This document shows positions 17,495-25,821 of a stretch of DNA of 64,000 bases, one piece after another. The notes under the pieces are model-generated. The model was given only the letters and a program-made list of their open reading frames with translations, was not told the origin of the DNA and searched no databases. The DNA is taken from the NCBI GenBank assembly GCA_019638455.1, contig JAHBTU010000005.1, positions 403,054-467,053 of the forward strand, read 5' to 3'. Origin of the DNA: Saprospiraceae bacterium (GTDB lineage: Bacteria > Bacteroidota > Bacteroidia > Chitinophagales > Saprospiraceae). The first letter of the stretch is position 1; the number at the start of each line of letters is the position of its first letter. The translations under genes and the position numbers were made by a program.

Positions 17495-18892
17495 TCAAAA
17501 ACTATCTCCGAATGCAAAATCGGGCTGGCGCTCCGTCCATCTGCCGCGGGTGAAATCCGGGAACATTTGCGGGCTGCTGCCGGTGGCGATGCTGGCTTCG
17601 GAGAGCGGCGTAATGGCAAGCCATGTGGCCGCGTCGTAAACATCTATTTGCGGGGCGATGTTGCGTTTGGCGCACTCCACAAAATGGTGAAAAACGAAGA
17701 AGTCCATGCCGCCGTGCCCGGCAGTTTTGGCATCATTGCCGTAGCGTTTCCACAGCGGGTGGTCGTAGCGGTCGAGCCAAGTTTTGGCATCCTCCCAAGC
17801 GTGTGCTTTGGTGTGGCCGTCGAGCATGAGGCTTTTGTTCACGTCCATCCAGATTCCTTTGGTGCCTTGCACGCGGAAACCAAGCGAATAGGGGCGCGGT
17901 AGGTTGGTGTCGTGAGAGAGCAGCATGGTTTCGCCGTTGGAAGTTTTGATGAGGGTGGTCACCACGTCGCCGAGATTGAATCGGGTTTTGGCGCTCGGGT
18001 GGCTGGGGCCGCCTTTTGGATGATTGACGATGTACTCGTGCAGCCCGCGTGGTTTGGAGGCGATGGAGGTGAGGAAGAGGAAGCGGTTGCCGCGATTGAT
18101 ATTGGTCATCATGGCCACCGGGCCGATGCCGTGTGTGGGATAGAGGTCGCCGTTGCGGTGCACGGAGTGCTTGGTGCGCCAACGGGCTTCGCTGAATGCC
18201 TTGTCGCCAAACTCCACGCCGGAATTGTAGGGCGTTTGGCCATCGTTGAATTTCACCCCGCGCAGGTCGTGTTGGTAGCCGCCTTCGAGGTGCATGAGCT
18301 CGCCGAACAATCCTTCGCGCACCATTTGCAACACGGCCATCACGTCGCGGCGGTAACAGACATTTTCCAAAAACATGAGATGTCTGCCAGTGGCCTCGTG
18401 GGTGTTGACGAGTTGCCAGCACTCATCGAGCGAGAAGCCTCCGCCCACTTCGGTGGCCACATATTTGCCTGCTTGCATGGCGGCCACGCATTGTTGGGTG
18501 TGCCATTCCCAGGGGGTGGAAATGACCACCGCGTCAATGTCTTTGTCGTTCAGCAAATTGAGGTAATCATGGTCGCCTTTGTCATAGACGGCGGGTTTCT
18601 TTTTGCCTTTGTTGGCAATCATTTTCAGGGTGTCGGCCACCATGCGCGGGTCGGGGTCGGCGATGGCGGCCACCTCGCAGTCGTCGCGCAGCAGGGCGAG
18701 TTCGACGTGATTTTGCCCACGCAGGCCAGTGCCGATGAAGCCGATGCGCAGACGCTCGTTGAGGATGGCTGTTCGGGGCTTGACAGTTTGGGGAGATTGC
18801 GCAAGGGAGATGTTCGGCACGGTGAGCGCGGCGCTGGCGAGGGTGGCATTTCGGAGAAAGGAGCGACGGTCGAGTTGTTTTGCCATTGTCAA
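17495..18892 (-). CDS. Gfo/Idh/MocA oxidoreductase, GH109 (alpha-N-acetylgalactosaminidase-like)
   Basis: A 465-residue protein; an alternative ATG two codons later (18886) is equally good. The N-terminus is a twin-arginine signal (LDRRSFLRNATLASAAL), so the folded protein is exported by Tat. The Rossmann domain begins LRIGFIGTGLRGQNHVEL (about 47-64), and IDAVVISTPWEWHTQQC and GKYVATEVGGGFSLDECW follow. The second half contains the GH109-like stretch YQHDLRGVKFND, RNGDLYPTHGIGP and NINRGNRF. GH109 enzymes use tightly bound NAD to cleave alpha-GalNAc by an oxidation-elimination route. The match to family motifs is good, but substrate is inferred. It would act in the periplasm on glycans. Confidence 0.85.
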   Translation of the reverse strand: MTMAKQLDRRSFLRNATLASAALTVPNISLAQSPQTVKPRTAILNERLRIGFIGTGLRGQNHVELALLRDDCEVAAIADPDPRMVADTLKMIANKGKKKPAVYDKGDHDYLNLLNDKDIDAVVISTPWEWHTQQCVAAMQAGKYVATEVGGGFSLDECWQLVNTHEATGRHLMFLENVCYRRDVMAVLQMVREGLFGELMHLEGGYQHDLRGVKFNDGQTPYNSGVEFGDKAFSEARWRTKHSVHRNGDLYPTHGIGPVAMMTNINRGNRFLFLTSIASKPRGLHEYIVNHPKGGPSHPSAKTRFNLGDVVTTLIKTSNGETMLLSHDTNLPRPYSLGFRVQGTKGIWMDVNKSLMLDGHTKAHAWEDAKTWLDRYDHPLWKRYGNDAKTAGHGGMDFFVFHHFVECAKRNIAPQIDVYDAATWLAITPLSEASIATGSSPQMFPDFTRGRWTERQPDFAFGDSF

Positions 18893-18964
18893 AAAAAATA
18901 AAAAATGTTCGGGGTGAAAGGTCTGAAAAGTCTCTGCGTTTTTGTGCGAAAAAACTATTCTGAC

Positions 18965-19678
18965 ATGTCACGTCCGAACATTCTTCTGCTGCTGCCGCTG
19001 TTGTGCCAGCTGGCTTGCACCCCTCCAAGCCATTTTCCACGCGAACAAGGCGGCCCCGTACTGACCGAATCGCTCTTCGATTACAAGGAGCGCACCCTGA
19101 GCGAGGAGGACATTCGCCGCATCCTCGACGGCCACATCGAGCTGCGGGACACGCTGCGTTTGGCGGCGTTCAACTTTGGCGGGGCCATGTCGCGCCACAA
19201 CAATATGTGGGGCGGCGCGTGGCGATGGCACGATGAGGAGAGCATGAAGAGCCAGCAGAGACTGATGGACACCTTGACGTACGCGCTGAGGCGCTCGCCG
19301 CGCGTGCAGGAGGTGATGCTGTTGCCCATGATGGTGACGGGGGCGAAGCCCAACATTCATCAGTTGCGGGAATCGGCGGTGCGGGTGCAGGCCGATATGT
19401 TGCTGATTTTTAGCTTGCACAGCGATATTTTTCAAAAATACCGCGCCTTCAAGAAGGATGAGGCGAAGGCTTTTGCCACTTGTGAGGTGGTGTTGATGGA
19501 CATTCGCACGGGCGTGATTCCGCATACAAGCGTCGTGACACGAAGTGCTCACACGAAGAAGGTGAAAGAAGATTATTCGGAGGTGGATATGCAAAACCGG
19601 GTGTTGCACGAAGCGGCGCTGACGACGCTGCTGGAGGCTGGCAACAAGGTGACGGCTTACTTGAACGGGCAGAAATAA
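18965..19678 (+). CDS. Hypothetical lipoprotein
   Basis: From the ATG at 18965 it is 237 residues with a lipobox (LLCQLACTPP), so a lipoprotein with Cys near residue 18. The mature part is charged and alternates helices and strands (ESAVRVQADMLLIFSLHSDI, EVVLMDIRTGVIPHTSVVTR). That pattern recalls lipoproteins that form a Rossmann-like subdomain, such as the CsgG-like/DUF799 group, but I do not recognise the family. The gene is convergent with arfB, with only three bases between the stop codons. Confidence 0.65.
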   Translation: MSRPNILLLLPLLCQLACTPPSHFPREQGGPVLTESLFDYKERTLSEEDIRRILDGHIELRDTLRLAAFNFGGAMSRHNNMWGGAWRWHDEESMKSQQRLMDTLTYALRRSPRVQEVMLLPMMVTGAKPNIHQLRESAVRVQADMLLIFSLHSDIFQKYRAFKKDEAKAFATCEVVLMDIRTGVIPHTSVVTRSAHTKKVKEDYSEVDMQNRVLHEAALTTLLEAGNKVTAYLNGQK

Positions 19679-19681
19679 TGT

Positions 19682-20098
19682 TCAGTCTTGTTGGCTGCCA
19701 TTGGGCGCCCATCGGCGGTTGGCTTTTTTCTCTGCGTGTTGTCGTTTTGCTTGGAGCCGCGCCGCTTTGGCGCCCTGAGATATGCGGGTGACGATGCGTT
19801 TTTTGGGCTGATGCAGGGCTTTGGCAATGAGTCGCAGGAGTTTGGCTTCGGCCAATTGTTTGTTGGCCCATTGCGAGCGGGCGGTCTGGTCTGTGACGAA
19901 GAGGATGCCCTCGGCGGATATTTTGCTCGCCAATTTTTCAAAGACGAGGTGTTTTTCTGCCTCGTTCAAGGCTTCGGAGGCGGCCACGTCGAGCCGGGCT
20001 TCCACTTTGGTCTCTACTTTATTCACGTTTTGCCCGCCTTTGCCGCCGGAGCGGGCGGTTCGGTAGGTGATTTCGGATTTGAGCAGTTCAGTGTTCAT
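19682..20098 (-). CDS. arfB: Peptidyl-tRNA hydrolase ArfB (ribosome rescue)
   Basis: From the ATG at 20098 the protein is 138 residues; an ATG six codons upstream is less likely because the conserved part begins right at MNTELLKSEI. The class I release-factor domain has TARSGGKGGQNVNKV with GGQ at residues 21-23. The C-terminal tail is strongly basic (KKRIVTRISQGAKAARLQAKRQ), the part that enters the empty mRNA channel of stalled ribosomes. It hydrolyses peptidyl-tRNA on non-stop complexes. Length and tail match the ArfB (YaeJ) family. Confidence 0.93.
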   Translation of the reverse strand: MNTELLKSEITYRTARSGGKGGQNVNKVETKVEARLDVAASEALNEAEKHLVFEKLASKISAEGILFVTDQTARSQWANKQLAEAKLLRLIAKALHQPKKRIVTRISQGAKAARLQAKRQHAEKKANRRWAPNGSQQD

Positions 20099-20165
20099 GG
20101 CGCAAAATTGCTCCAAAGGTGTGCAAGGGGCCGATAAGTTCCACTGAACAAAAGAAAAACGATTT

Positions 20166-21221
20166 TCACTCCGCAGCAGCCAGTTCCACCATCGGCAACA
20201 CCACCGTGTAATACTGCTGCGAGGCGATGACTCGCACCTCCTTGTCGGTCAACATCCGGTAGCGGTCTTTGATGTTTTGAAGACCGACCCCTGTGGAGTC
20301 CATCACCTGATTTTTCTTTTGCAAATTGTTGCGCACCACGAGGTGGCTGTTTTCGGCAAAAACCTCGATGTGAAGTGGCTTGCCGTTGGAAATGACGTTG
20401 TGCTTGATGGCGTTTTCAAACAACATCTGCAAGGTGAGGGGCACTACGGCGGCCTCCTTCCTGCCGTCGAGCGGTTCGATGTTCACTTGCAGGCTTTCGC
20501 CAAAACGCTCTTTTAGCAGAAAGATATAGGCTTGCAGGTAGTCGAGTTCTTCTGAAAGGGGGATGAGTTTGGCATCGCGGCTTTCCAGCACGTAGCGGTA
20601 CACCTTGCTGAGCTGCTGCACGAAGCGCACGGCTTTTTCCGAATCTTCCGGGATGAGGTAGATGAGCGTGTTGAGGCTGTTGAAGAGGAAATGCGGGTTC
20701 ACCTGATTGCGCAAGCCTTCGAGTTGCGATTCGATGTTTTGGCGCTCCAGCTCGGCTTTTTCGGCGACGGTTCTTTGCAGTTGCACATAAAAGGAGGTCG
20801 CCTCGTAGAGCGTCATCACCAACGCCGCCATGATGAGCGAAGAAATATAGGTCAACAATGGTTCCGGCTCATGGCCATCGTTTGGCTCGAATCCGTGCAG
20901 CATGGTTTTGAGACCGAAACTAATCAAGAAATAAAACACATTGAAGGCCACAAACACAATCACGAGCCGTTTGCCAATGTCTTTGGGCGCGGGAAAACGC
21001 AATTTGAGATGTTTGTAAGTCCATCGCAGCGCAGACCAGTAGAGGGCTGTGTATAGAAAAGATATGGGGATGCAAGTCCCCACCGTGGCCCAATCGCCTT
21101 GCGCATACGACTCGCCGAAGAGCATCAGCGAAATCAAGATGCTCGCCAAGGGCAAGCCCACCAAAATGAGGTGGCGGTCGTTGAAACCGGCGATGTCTTG
21201 GAAACACGGGTGTTTTTTCAT
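20166..21221 (-). CDS. LytS/YehU-type sensor histidine kinase
   Basis: A 351-residue protein with four predicted membrane segments in the first 145 residues (about 18-36, 50-65, 86-104, 122-140). A short coiled coil (QRTVAEKAELERQNIESQLE) leads into the His_kinase domain: the phosphoacceptor is H177 in NQVNPHFLFNSLNTLIYL. The ATPase part has an N-box (LFENAIKHN) and a short G-box (GVGLQNIKDRY). Kinases of this type normally pair with LytTR response regulators, but no LytTR gene lies in the window. The stimulus is unknown. The upstream region contains a 10-bp tandem repeat with an inverted partner. Confidence 0.9.
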   Translation of the reverse strand: MKKHPCFQDIAGFNDRHLILVGLPLASILISLMLFGESYAQGDWATVGTCIPISFLYTALYWSALRWTYKHLKLRFPAPKDIGKRLVIVFVAFNVFYFLISFGLKTMLHGFEPNDGHEPEPLLTYISSLIMAALVMTLYEATSFYVQLQRTVAEKAELERQNIESQLEGLRNQVNPHFLFNSLNTLIYLIPEDSEKAVRFVQQLSKVYRYVLESRDAKLIPLSEELDYLQAYIFLLKERFGESLQVNIEPLDGRKEAAVVPLTLQMLFENAIKHNVISNGKPLHIEVFAENSHLVVRNNLQKKNQVMDSTGVGLQNIKDRYRMLTDKEVRVIASQQYYTVVLPMVELAAAE

Positions 21222-21240
21222 GGCTGCGAAAGTATGATTT

Positions 21241-21373
21241 GGTTTATGAGGGTTGATGAGGGTTTATGAGGGTTGATGAGGGTTTATGAGGGTTGATGAG
21301 GGTTGATGAGGGTTGATGAAGTAGTGCGTTTGCTATCAACTTTTTATCAACCCTCATCAACCTCTATCAACTC
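21241..21373. repeat. Tandem 10-bp repeat GGTT(G/T)ATGAG with an inverted partner
   Basis: Eight units of GGTTTATGAG/GGTTGATGAG fill 21241-21320, alternating at first. After a short spacer, about four units of the complementary phase (ATCAACCCTC, ATCAACCTCT) fill 21333-21373, also with a 10-bp period. The two arms can pair into a long hairpin between the TonB-receptor stop (21380) and the kinase start (21221). Confidence 0.85.
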
Positions 21374-21379
21374 TTATTC

Positions 21380-23797
21380 TCAAAACTCAATTCTGTAGAG
21401 CAAATCCGGGAAAAACCCGATTTGGTCAATGCGACCCACGTTGCCCCGCACCTCGTTGTAGCGCATGGCGAAGATATTGGCCTTGTTGGTTACGTTTTGG
21501 AAATCAAGGAAAAAAGTCTGCGACAGTTTGCGTTTGGCACTGTTGAGACGGAAACCCACTTTCACGTCCCAGCGGAAGTAGTCGTCGAGGCGTAGGCTGA
21601 ACGCTTGGTCGTCGTAGAGCACCTCTTCGCCTGCCGCTTGGCTGGCTTCGAGGTTGATGGGGGTGTAGGGGCGGCCTCCGGCGGCGGTCAGTTTGGTGTC
21701 CAGAGTCAGGAAGCGGCGACCCGAATCGCCGAGCTTGAATTCCTTGCCCGCCAGCGCATTGAGCACATAGCCGCCGTCGAAGGCCGTGCTGCGCTCCACG
21801 CCGTCGGAGCCTTTGTATGTTGATTCAAAAAGGCTCACCGTCAGGAGGCTATACCAGCCTTGCGAGAAGAATTTTTCCACCGTCAATTCGGCGCCTACGT
21901 TCCTGCCCGTGCCATTGTTCACGAGATTGTTTTTTTCCGGGAAAATAAAATCCGCGCCAGTGTTCAAAATCGAGAAGCTGGAAGATATGCGTTCCACAGG
22001 CACGTTGGAAAGGTCTTGGTAATAGGCTTCGGCTTTCACGCGCCACGAGGGGGCGGGTTTGAAATCATAGCCCAACACAAAATGCTGGTTGCGCGTGAAG
22101 CCGAGGTTGCTGTTGGTCTCCACGAAAGAGCCATCGGCTTGGCGCTCGCGGAAAAGGAACACGGGCAGGGGCTGCGTCTGGTTGTGCATGCCATAGCCGA
22201 GACTTAGAGTGTGCTTGGGGGCGAATTGCCAGTTGAGCGCGGCGCGAGGCTCCAACGCGAAGTCTTCGGTTTTGGCAAAATAAAGGGTGTGCAGCCCGGC
22301 GTTGAGCGTGAGTGTTTTGGTGAGGCGGTATTGAGCCTGCGCGTAGGCTTCCGATTGGTGGAACCACCCGTCGAAGTCGCGCTCGGTGAACCAATCGGGC
22401 AATCCGTCGTCGTCGAGGTCAGGGGTGTTGTTTCGGGTACGCACTTGGGTGTTGAGTTGCTGCTGTTGCACAAGGATGCCCGAACGAAGGGTCAATCGGC
22501 TACTGGCTTTGAGATTGTAGTAGGAGGAGAGGCGGTAGGTGTTGCCTGCGTCGCGCACGTCCCAAATTTGGAAGGGCGTGCCGTTGTCGTCAATGGTCAG
22601 GTCGTCCGCCGTGTAGGTGTTCCCGGAATGAGAGGCTGACAATACGGTGCGGACGTATGAGCGGTCGTTGAGCAGGAGGTTGTGTTTCAGGCCGACGACA
22701 CCGAATTTTGAGACATTGTAGGCGTTCTCGTTGGGGTTGGCAAACAAGTCGGTCGTGTCAATTTCAGCGCCCAAGAAATCAATGGCGCTGTGGCCGCCGA
22801 TGCCGAAGAGCGACCATTTGCCCGCCTTTCCGTTGCCAAAATCAACGTTGAAGCTAAGGTCTTTGTAGCGTGGCGTGGCGGTGGTGCCGATATTCAGCCC
22901 TGCGGCGGATGCCAGTTCGGTGAATGAGTGGCGATAAGCCACCACGAATGAACCATCGTGCTGCTTGTTGAGCGGCCCTTCCACCAAGGCCTCCAAGCCA
23001 GAGAAGGCGCCGAGTTGCACCATGTATTCCGGGCGCTCTTTGTTGCCCGTGCGCAGGTTGATGTCGAACACACCCGCCAGCGCATTGCCGTATTCGGCGG
23101 GAAAAGCGCCCGTGAGAAAATCTGAGTTGGCGATCATATTGGGGTTGAGCGCAGATACGGGGCCGCCCGTAGTGCCGAGTGTGCTAAAATGGTTGGGGTT
23201 GGGAATGGGGATGCCTTCCAACCGCCACAGCACGCCAGTGGGCGAGTTGCCGCGAATGACGATGTCGTTGCGGGCATCGTTGTTGGCTGCCACGCCCGCG
23301 AAGTTGGCCACGAGTTTGGCCACGTCGTTGCGGCCACCGGAGTAGCGCATCACCTCTTCGGTGTTGAACTGGCGCGCGGAAATGGTGGCCAACTCGTTCA
23401 TAGGCCTGTCTTTGTTAACTTGAGCGGTGATGACCACCTCGCCCATTTTGGTGAACGATTCTTCCAAGCGCACGTCCAATTGGGCTTCTTTGCCCGCCGT
23501 CACGAGGATATTGGGGATGGTTTGGGGTTCGTAGCCGAGATAGGTGACGCGCAGGGTCTGGCGTCCTACCGGCACGTTGGCGATGGTGAATTTGCCGTTC
23601 ACATCGGTCGTGGCGCCCAAAGGGGTATCGGCTTCTGAGGTGGCGGCGTTGGCGAGCAGCACCACCGTGGCGCCGATGAGCGGGGTTTCGGCCTGCTTGT
23701 CGAGCACGACACCTCGTAGTGTGGAAGTTTGGGCGAAAATGGATGCGGTAGTGAAGAGCAACATCAGTGGGAGCAAAAAAGGATGTATTGATTTCAT
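21380..23797 (-). CDS. TonB-dependent outer-membrane receptor
   Basis: An 805-residue protein with a signal peptide ending IFAQ. Residues 25-120 are a carboxypeptidase-regulatory-like domain (LRGVVLDKQAETPLIGATVV, LRVTYLGYEPQ), standard for Bacteroidota TonB receptors. The plug domain spans about 130-235 (YSGGRNDVAKLVANFAGV, NDIVIRGNSPTGVLWRLEGI), and the rest is beta-barrel ending in RIEF with the usual C-terminal aromatic. No SusD partner is adjacent, so a polysaccharide locus is not supported. The substrate may be a siderophore, a peptide or another small ligand. Confidence 0.9.
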   Translation of the reverse strand: MKSIHPFLLPLMLLFTTASIFAQTSTLRGVVLDKQAETPLIGATVVLLANAATSEADTPLGATTDVNGKFTIANVPVGRQTLRVTYLGYEPQTIPNILVTAGKEAQLDVRLEESFTKMGEVVITAQVNKDRPMNELATISARQFNTEEVMRYSGGRNDVAKLVANFAGVAANNDARNDIVIRGNSPTGVLWRLEGIPIPNPNHFSTLGTTGGPVSALNPNMIANSDFLTGAFPAEYGNALAGVFDINLRTGNKERPEYMVQLGAFSGLEALVEGPLNKQHDGSFVVAYRHSFTELASAAGLNIGTTATPRYKDLSFNVDFGNGKAGKWSLFGIGGHSAIDFLGAEIDTTDLFANPNENAYNVSKFGVVGLKHNLLLNDRSYVRTVLSASHSGNTYTADDLTIDDNGTPFQIWDVRDAGNTYRLSSYYNLKASSRLTLRSGILVQQQQLNTQVRTRNNTPDLDDDGLPDWFTERDFDGWFHQSEAYAQAQYRLTKTLTLNAGLHTLYFAKTEDFALEPRAALNWQFAPKHTLSLGYGMHNQTQPLPVFLFRERQADGSFVETNSNLGFTRNQHFVLGYDFKPAPSWRVKAEAYYQDLSNVPVERISSSFSILNTGADFIFPEKNNLVNNGTGRNVGAELTVEKFFSQGWYSLLTVSLFESTYKGSDGVERSTAFDGGYVLNALAGKEFKLGDSGRRFLTLDTKLTAAGGRPYTPINLEASQAAGEEVLYDDQAFSLRLDDYFRWDVKVGFRLNSAKRKLSQTFFLDFQNVTNKANIFAMRYNEVRGNVGRIDQIGFFPDLLYRIEF

Positions 23798-24070
23798 CGT
23801 CTCTTATTTTTTTAGTTGAAAAAACTTTTGACGATGCAAACATCTCGGCTCGCCCTCGATGCTGAAAGCCGAAAGCCCTGAGCTGCCAACTGAAATCGGT
23901 GAATGGAAAAAATCGGGGCATGAACCGTCGTGCCTTTTTGTGGCTTGCGCCAAATTTTTACAATTAAACCCGCACCCTCTCCTCAACATTTGACGTTTGT
24001 TGGTGTCTCTACGGACTTCTTGGAAAACCGCTCACTAACTGATTTTTTCACACCAACCACTCACACAAAC

Positions 24071-24943
24071 ATGAAACTCCGCCTTGTTTACACAGCCTTT
24101 GTCGGCTTGCTTTTGCTCCTCGTTTCGCTTGGCAACAAAAATGGCCGCGCCTCCTCGCCACCCGGCGCGGGCAACACCGGCGCTCCCGGCGACGAAGCCC
24201 TGCCTAACGGCACCCCGATTCTTTGTGTCAGCTGCCACACACCCAGTAACATTGTCTCCACGACTTCTATCAACATTCTCAATTCGGAAGGAGAAGCCGT
24301 GCTCCAATATATTCCCGGCCAGCAATACACCGCCCGCGTCACCGTCAACACTGTTCAAGGCAACCCAGTACGCTGGGGTTTTCAGATGATTGCGCTGAGA
24401 AACAACGGCAACACCGACCTCAAAGGCTTTTCTGACCAAAACCCCAACAACTACAAGCTGGCTACGGTCAACTCCACCAGCCGAACCTACGCCGAACACG
24501 ACAACGCTTCCACCTCCAACGTCTTCAATGTGACATGGACGGCCCCCGCCGCAGGCACTGGCAACGTCACTTTCTATGCGGCTGGCAATGCAGTCAACAA
24601 CAACGGCCTCAACAACGGCGATGGCGCTTCGGCCACCAGCCTTCAATTGACCGAGGGGGCTGCCTCTTCCGTCCAGAATCCCGATGCGGCACGCATCAGC
24701 CTACAAGTGTGGCCCAACCCAATCGGCTCGGTGGCCTACCTTTCGGCCACGTTGCCAGCGGCGGGCGAGTATCGCCTCATGGTGCATGATTTGTCGGGCC
24801 GACTGGTGTGGGAAACCACGCGGCAGCTGCCTGCCGGCGACTTCCGTCTCGATGTGCCTGCCGAAGATTGGTCGGCAGGCATTCATTTCGTCAGCCTTTC
24901 GGGAGCAGGAATTTGGGCAAACATCAAGGCCATAAAATTTTAA
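24071..24943 (+). CDS. Secreted choice-of-anchor V protein with CxxCH motif and T9SS domain
   Basis: From the ATG at 24071 the protein is 290 residues, with signal peptide MKLRLVYTAFVGLLLLLVSL. After GAPGDEALPNGTPILCVSCH comes a single CxxCH (C-V-S-C-H), the covalent haem-binding motif. This start is typical of choice-of-anchor V proteins as I know them. A reeler-like beta-domain follows (YIPGQQYTARVTVN, GFQMIALRNNG), then TWTAPAAGTGNVTFYAAGNA. The last 75 residues are a T9SS type A domain (VWPNPIGSVAYLSATLP to the C-terminus). Whether haem is attached is unknown; the motif could instead form a disulfide. Confidence 0.8.
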   Translation: MKLRLVYTAFVGLLLLLVSLGNKNGRASSPPGAGNTGAPGDEALPNGTPILCVSCHTPSNIVSTTSINILNSEGEAVLQYIPGQQYTARVTVNTVQGNPVRWGFQMIALRNNGNTDLKGFSDQNPNNYKLATVNSTSRTYAEHDNASTSNVFNVTWTAPAAGTGNVTFYAAGNAVNNNGLNNGDGASATSLQLTEGAASSVQNPDAARISLQVWPNPIGSVAYLSATLPAAGEYRLMVHDLSGRLVWETTRQLPAGDFRLDVPAEDWSAGIHFVSLSGAGIWANIKAIKF

Positions 24944-25086
24944 TGCAGTCAAACGGCGCTGCCTCGAAAAAACGGGTTTAACTTCGCCCTAACACTAAAA
25001 AACTCATTTTGACAGTTACATTGGAAAGGAACGGCGTTACAATTGCGAACACATTGTTCCGAAGGCAATCAAACTCGACTTTAAAA

Positions 25087-25473
25087 ATGAGAAATCTGTT
25101 TTTTCTGCTTCTGTTCGTCCCGGCCATTTCTTTTGGCCAGACCAACGCGAACCTCGAAGCCATCACCAGTGCCCTGAATACCGGCGATGCCGACGCACTC
25201 TCCAAGTTCTTCTCTGCCAACGTGGAGATTTCCATTCAGGACAAAGAACAGGTGTATGCAAAAGCCAAAGCCCTTGAAGTGGTACGCAACTTCTTCGACG
25301 CGAACAAGCCCAAGGCGTTCAGCCAGATGCACAAGGGAACCAGCCGCGAAAACAGCGACCAGTACTGTATAGGCAACCTGAGTTCCGCCAACGGTAATTA
25401 TCGGGTTTACCTTTATCTGAAGGTCAGCGGCAGCAACCTGAGCATTCAGGAAATGAGATTTGACAAAGAATAA
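25087..25473 (+). CDS. DUF4783 secreted protein
   Basis: From the ATG at 25087 it is 128 residues with a signal peptide ending ISFGQ. The mature part (LEAITSALNTGDADALSKFF, VEISIQDKEQVYAKAKAL, VRNFF) has the NTF2-like/SnoaL-like pattern of DUF4783, a small Bacteroidota family of unknown function, probably periplasmic or surface-located. A strong terminator follows at 25502-25538. Confidence 0.8.
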   Translation: MRNLFFLLLFVPAISFGQTNANLEAITSALNTGDADALSKFFSANVEISIQDKEQVYAKAKALEVVRNFFDANKPKAFSQMHKGTSRENSDQYCIGNLSSANGNYRVYLYLKVSGSNLSIQEMRFDKE

Positions 25474-25501
25474 TCGGCCACCTCGCCACAAAAAACATCA
25501 G

Positions 25502-25538
25502 CGACTCCGCGCCCACCGCGCGGGGTCGTTTTTATTTT
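25502..25538 (+). terminator. Rho-independent terminator after the DUF4783 gene
   Basis: The stem CGACTCCGCG/CGCGGGGTCG (one mismatch) is followed by TTTTTATTTT. Confidence 0.8.
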
Positions 25539-25549
25539 CATCGAAATCG

Positions 25550-25557
25550 TACCTTTG
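25550..25557 (+). promoter_or_regulatory. TACCTTTG promoter -7 element for the THX gene
   Basis: An exact TAnnTTTG match 48 bp upstream of the THX start. The same octamer precedes rplU at 47814. Confidence 0.65.
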
Positions 25558-25604
25558 CCCCTCTTTCGTTTCACTCATTTTCTCAACCAACATCTACCGA
25601 AATA

Positions 25605-25736
25605 ATGGGTAAAGGTGATTTCAAAACCAAGCGCGGCAAAATCAGACGCGGTTCGCATGGCAACAACCGTCCGAAACTCAAAAAACTGAAAACTGTGCTG
25701 AAAAATCAGGCGGAAAACAAAACAACAGCCGCCTAA
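25605..25736 (+). CDS. 30S ribosomal protein THX
   Basis: A 43-residue, strongly basic protein: MGKGDFKTKRGKIRRGSHGN, then NRPKLKKLKTVLKNQ, then an acidic/Thr-Ala tail. The MGKGD-x-K-T-K/R-RGKI start is diagnostic for the THX family, small proteins bound in the 30S head. It has its own promoter motif and a terminator just after the stop, so it is a single-gene unit. Confidence 0.9.
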   Translation: MGKGDFKTKRGKIRRGSHGNNRPKLKKLKTVLKNQAENKTTAA

Positions 25737-25742
25737 CAACAA

Positions 25743-25785
25743 CATGAGCCACCCCGATTGTTCGGTGGTGGCTCATGCTGTTTCT
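25743..25785 (+). terminator. Terminator hairpin between THX and the surface-protein gene
   Basis: The stem CATGAGCCACC (25743-25753) pairs with GGTGGCTCATG (25767-25777), followed by CTGTTTCTT. Because the flanking genes are convergent it may serve both. Confidence 0.7.
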
Positions 25786-25821
25786 TGCCAAAGGAAGGAT
25801 TGATACGAGTTGACAAACTGC

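Noticed and set aside
21241..21373. CRISPR array
   Set aside because: The units are 10 bp and directly adjacent with no spacers, and no cas gene is present.
21380..23797. SusC/SusD polysaccharide utilisation locus
   Set aside because: The receptor is not followed or preceded by a SusD-like lipoprotein or a glycoside hydrolase.
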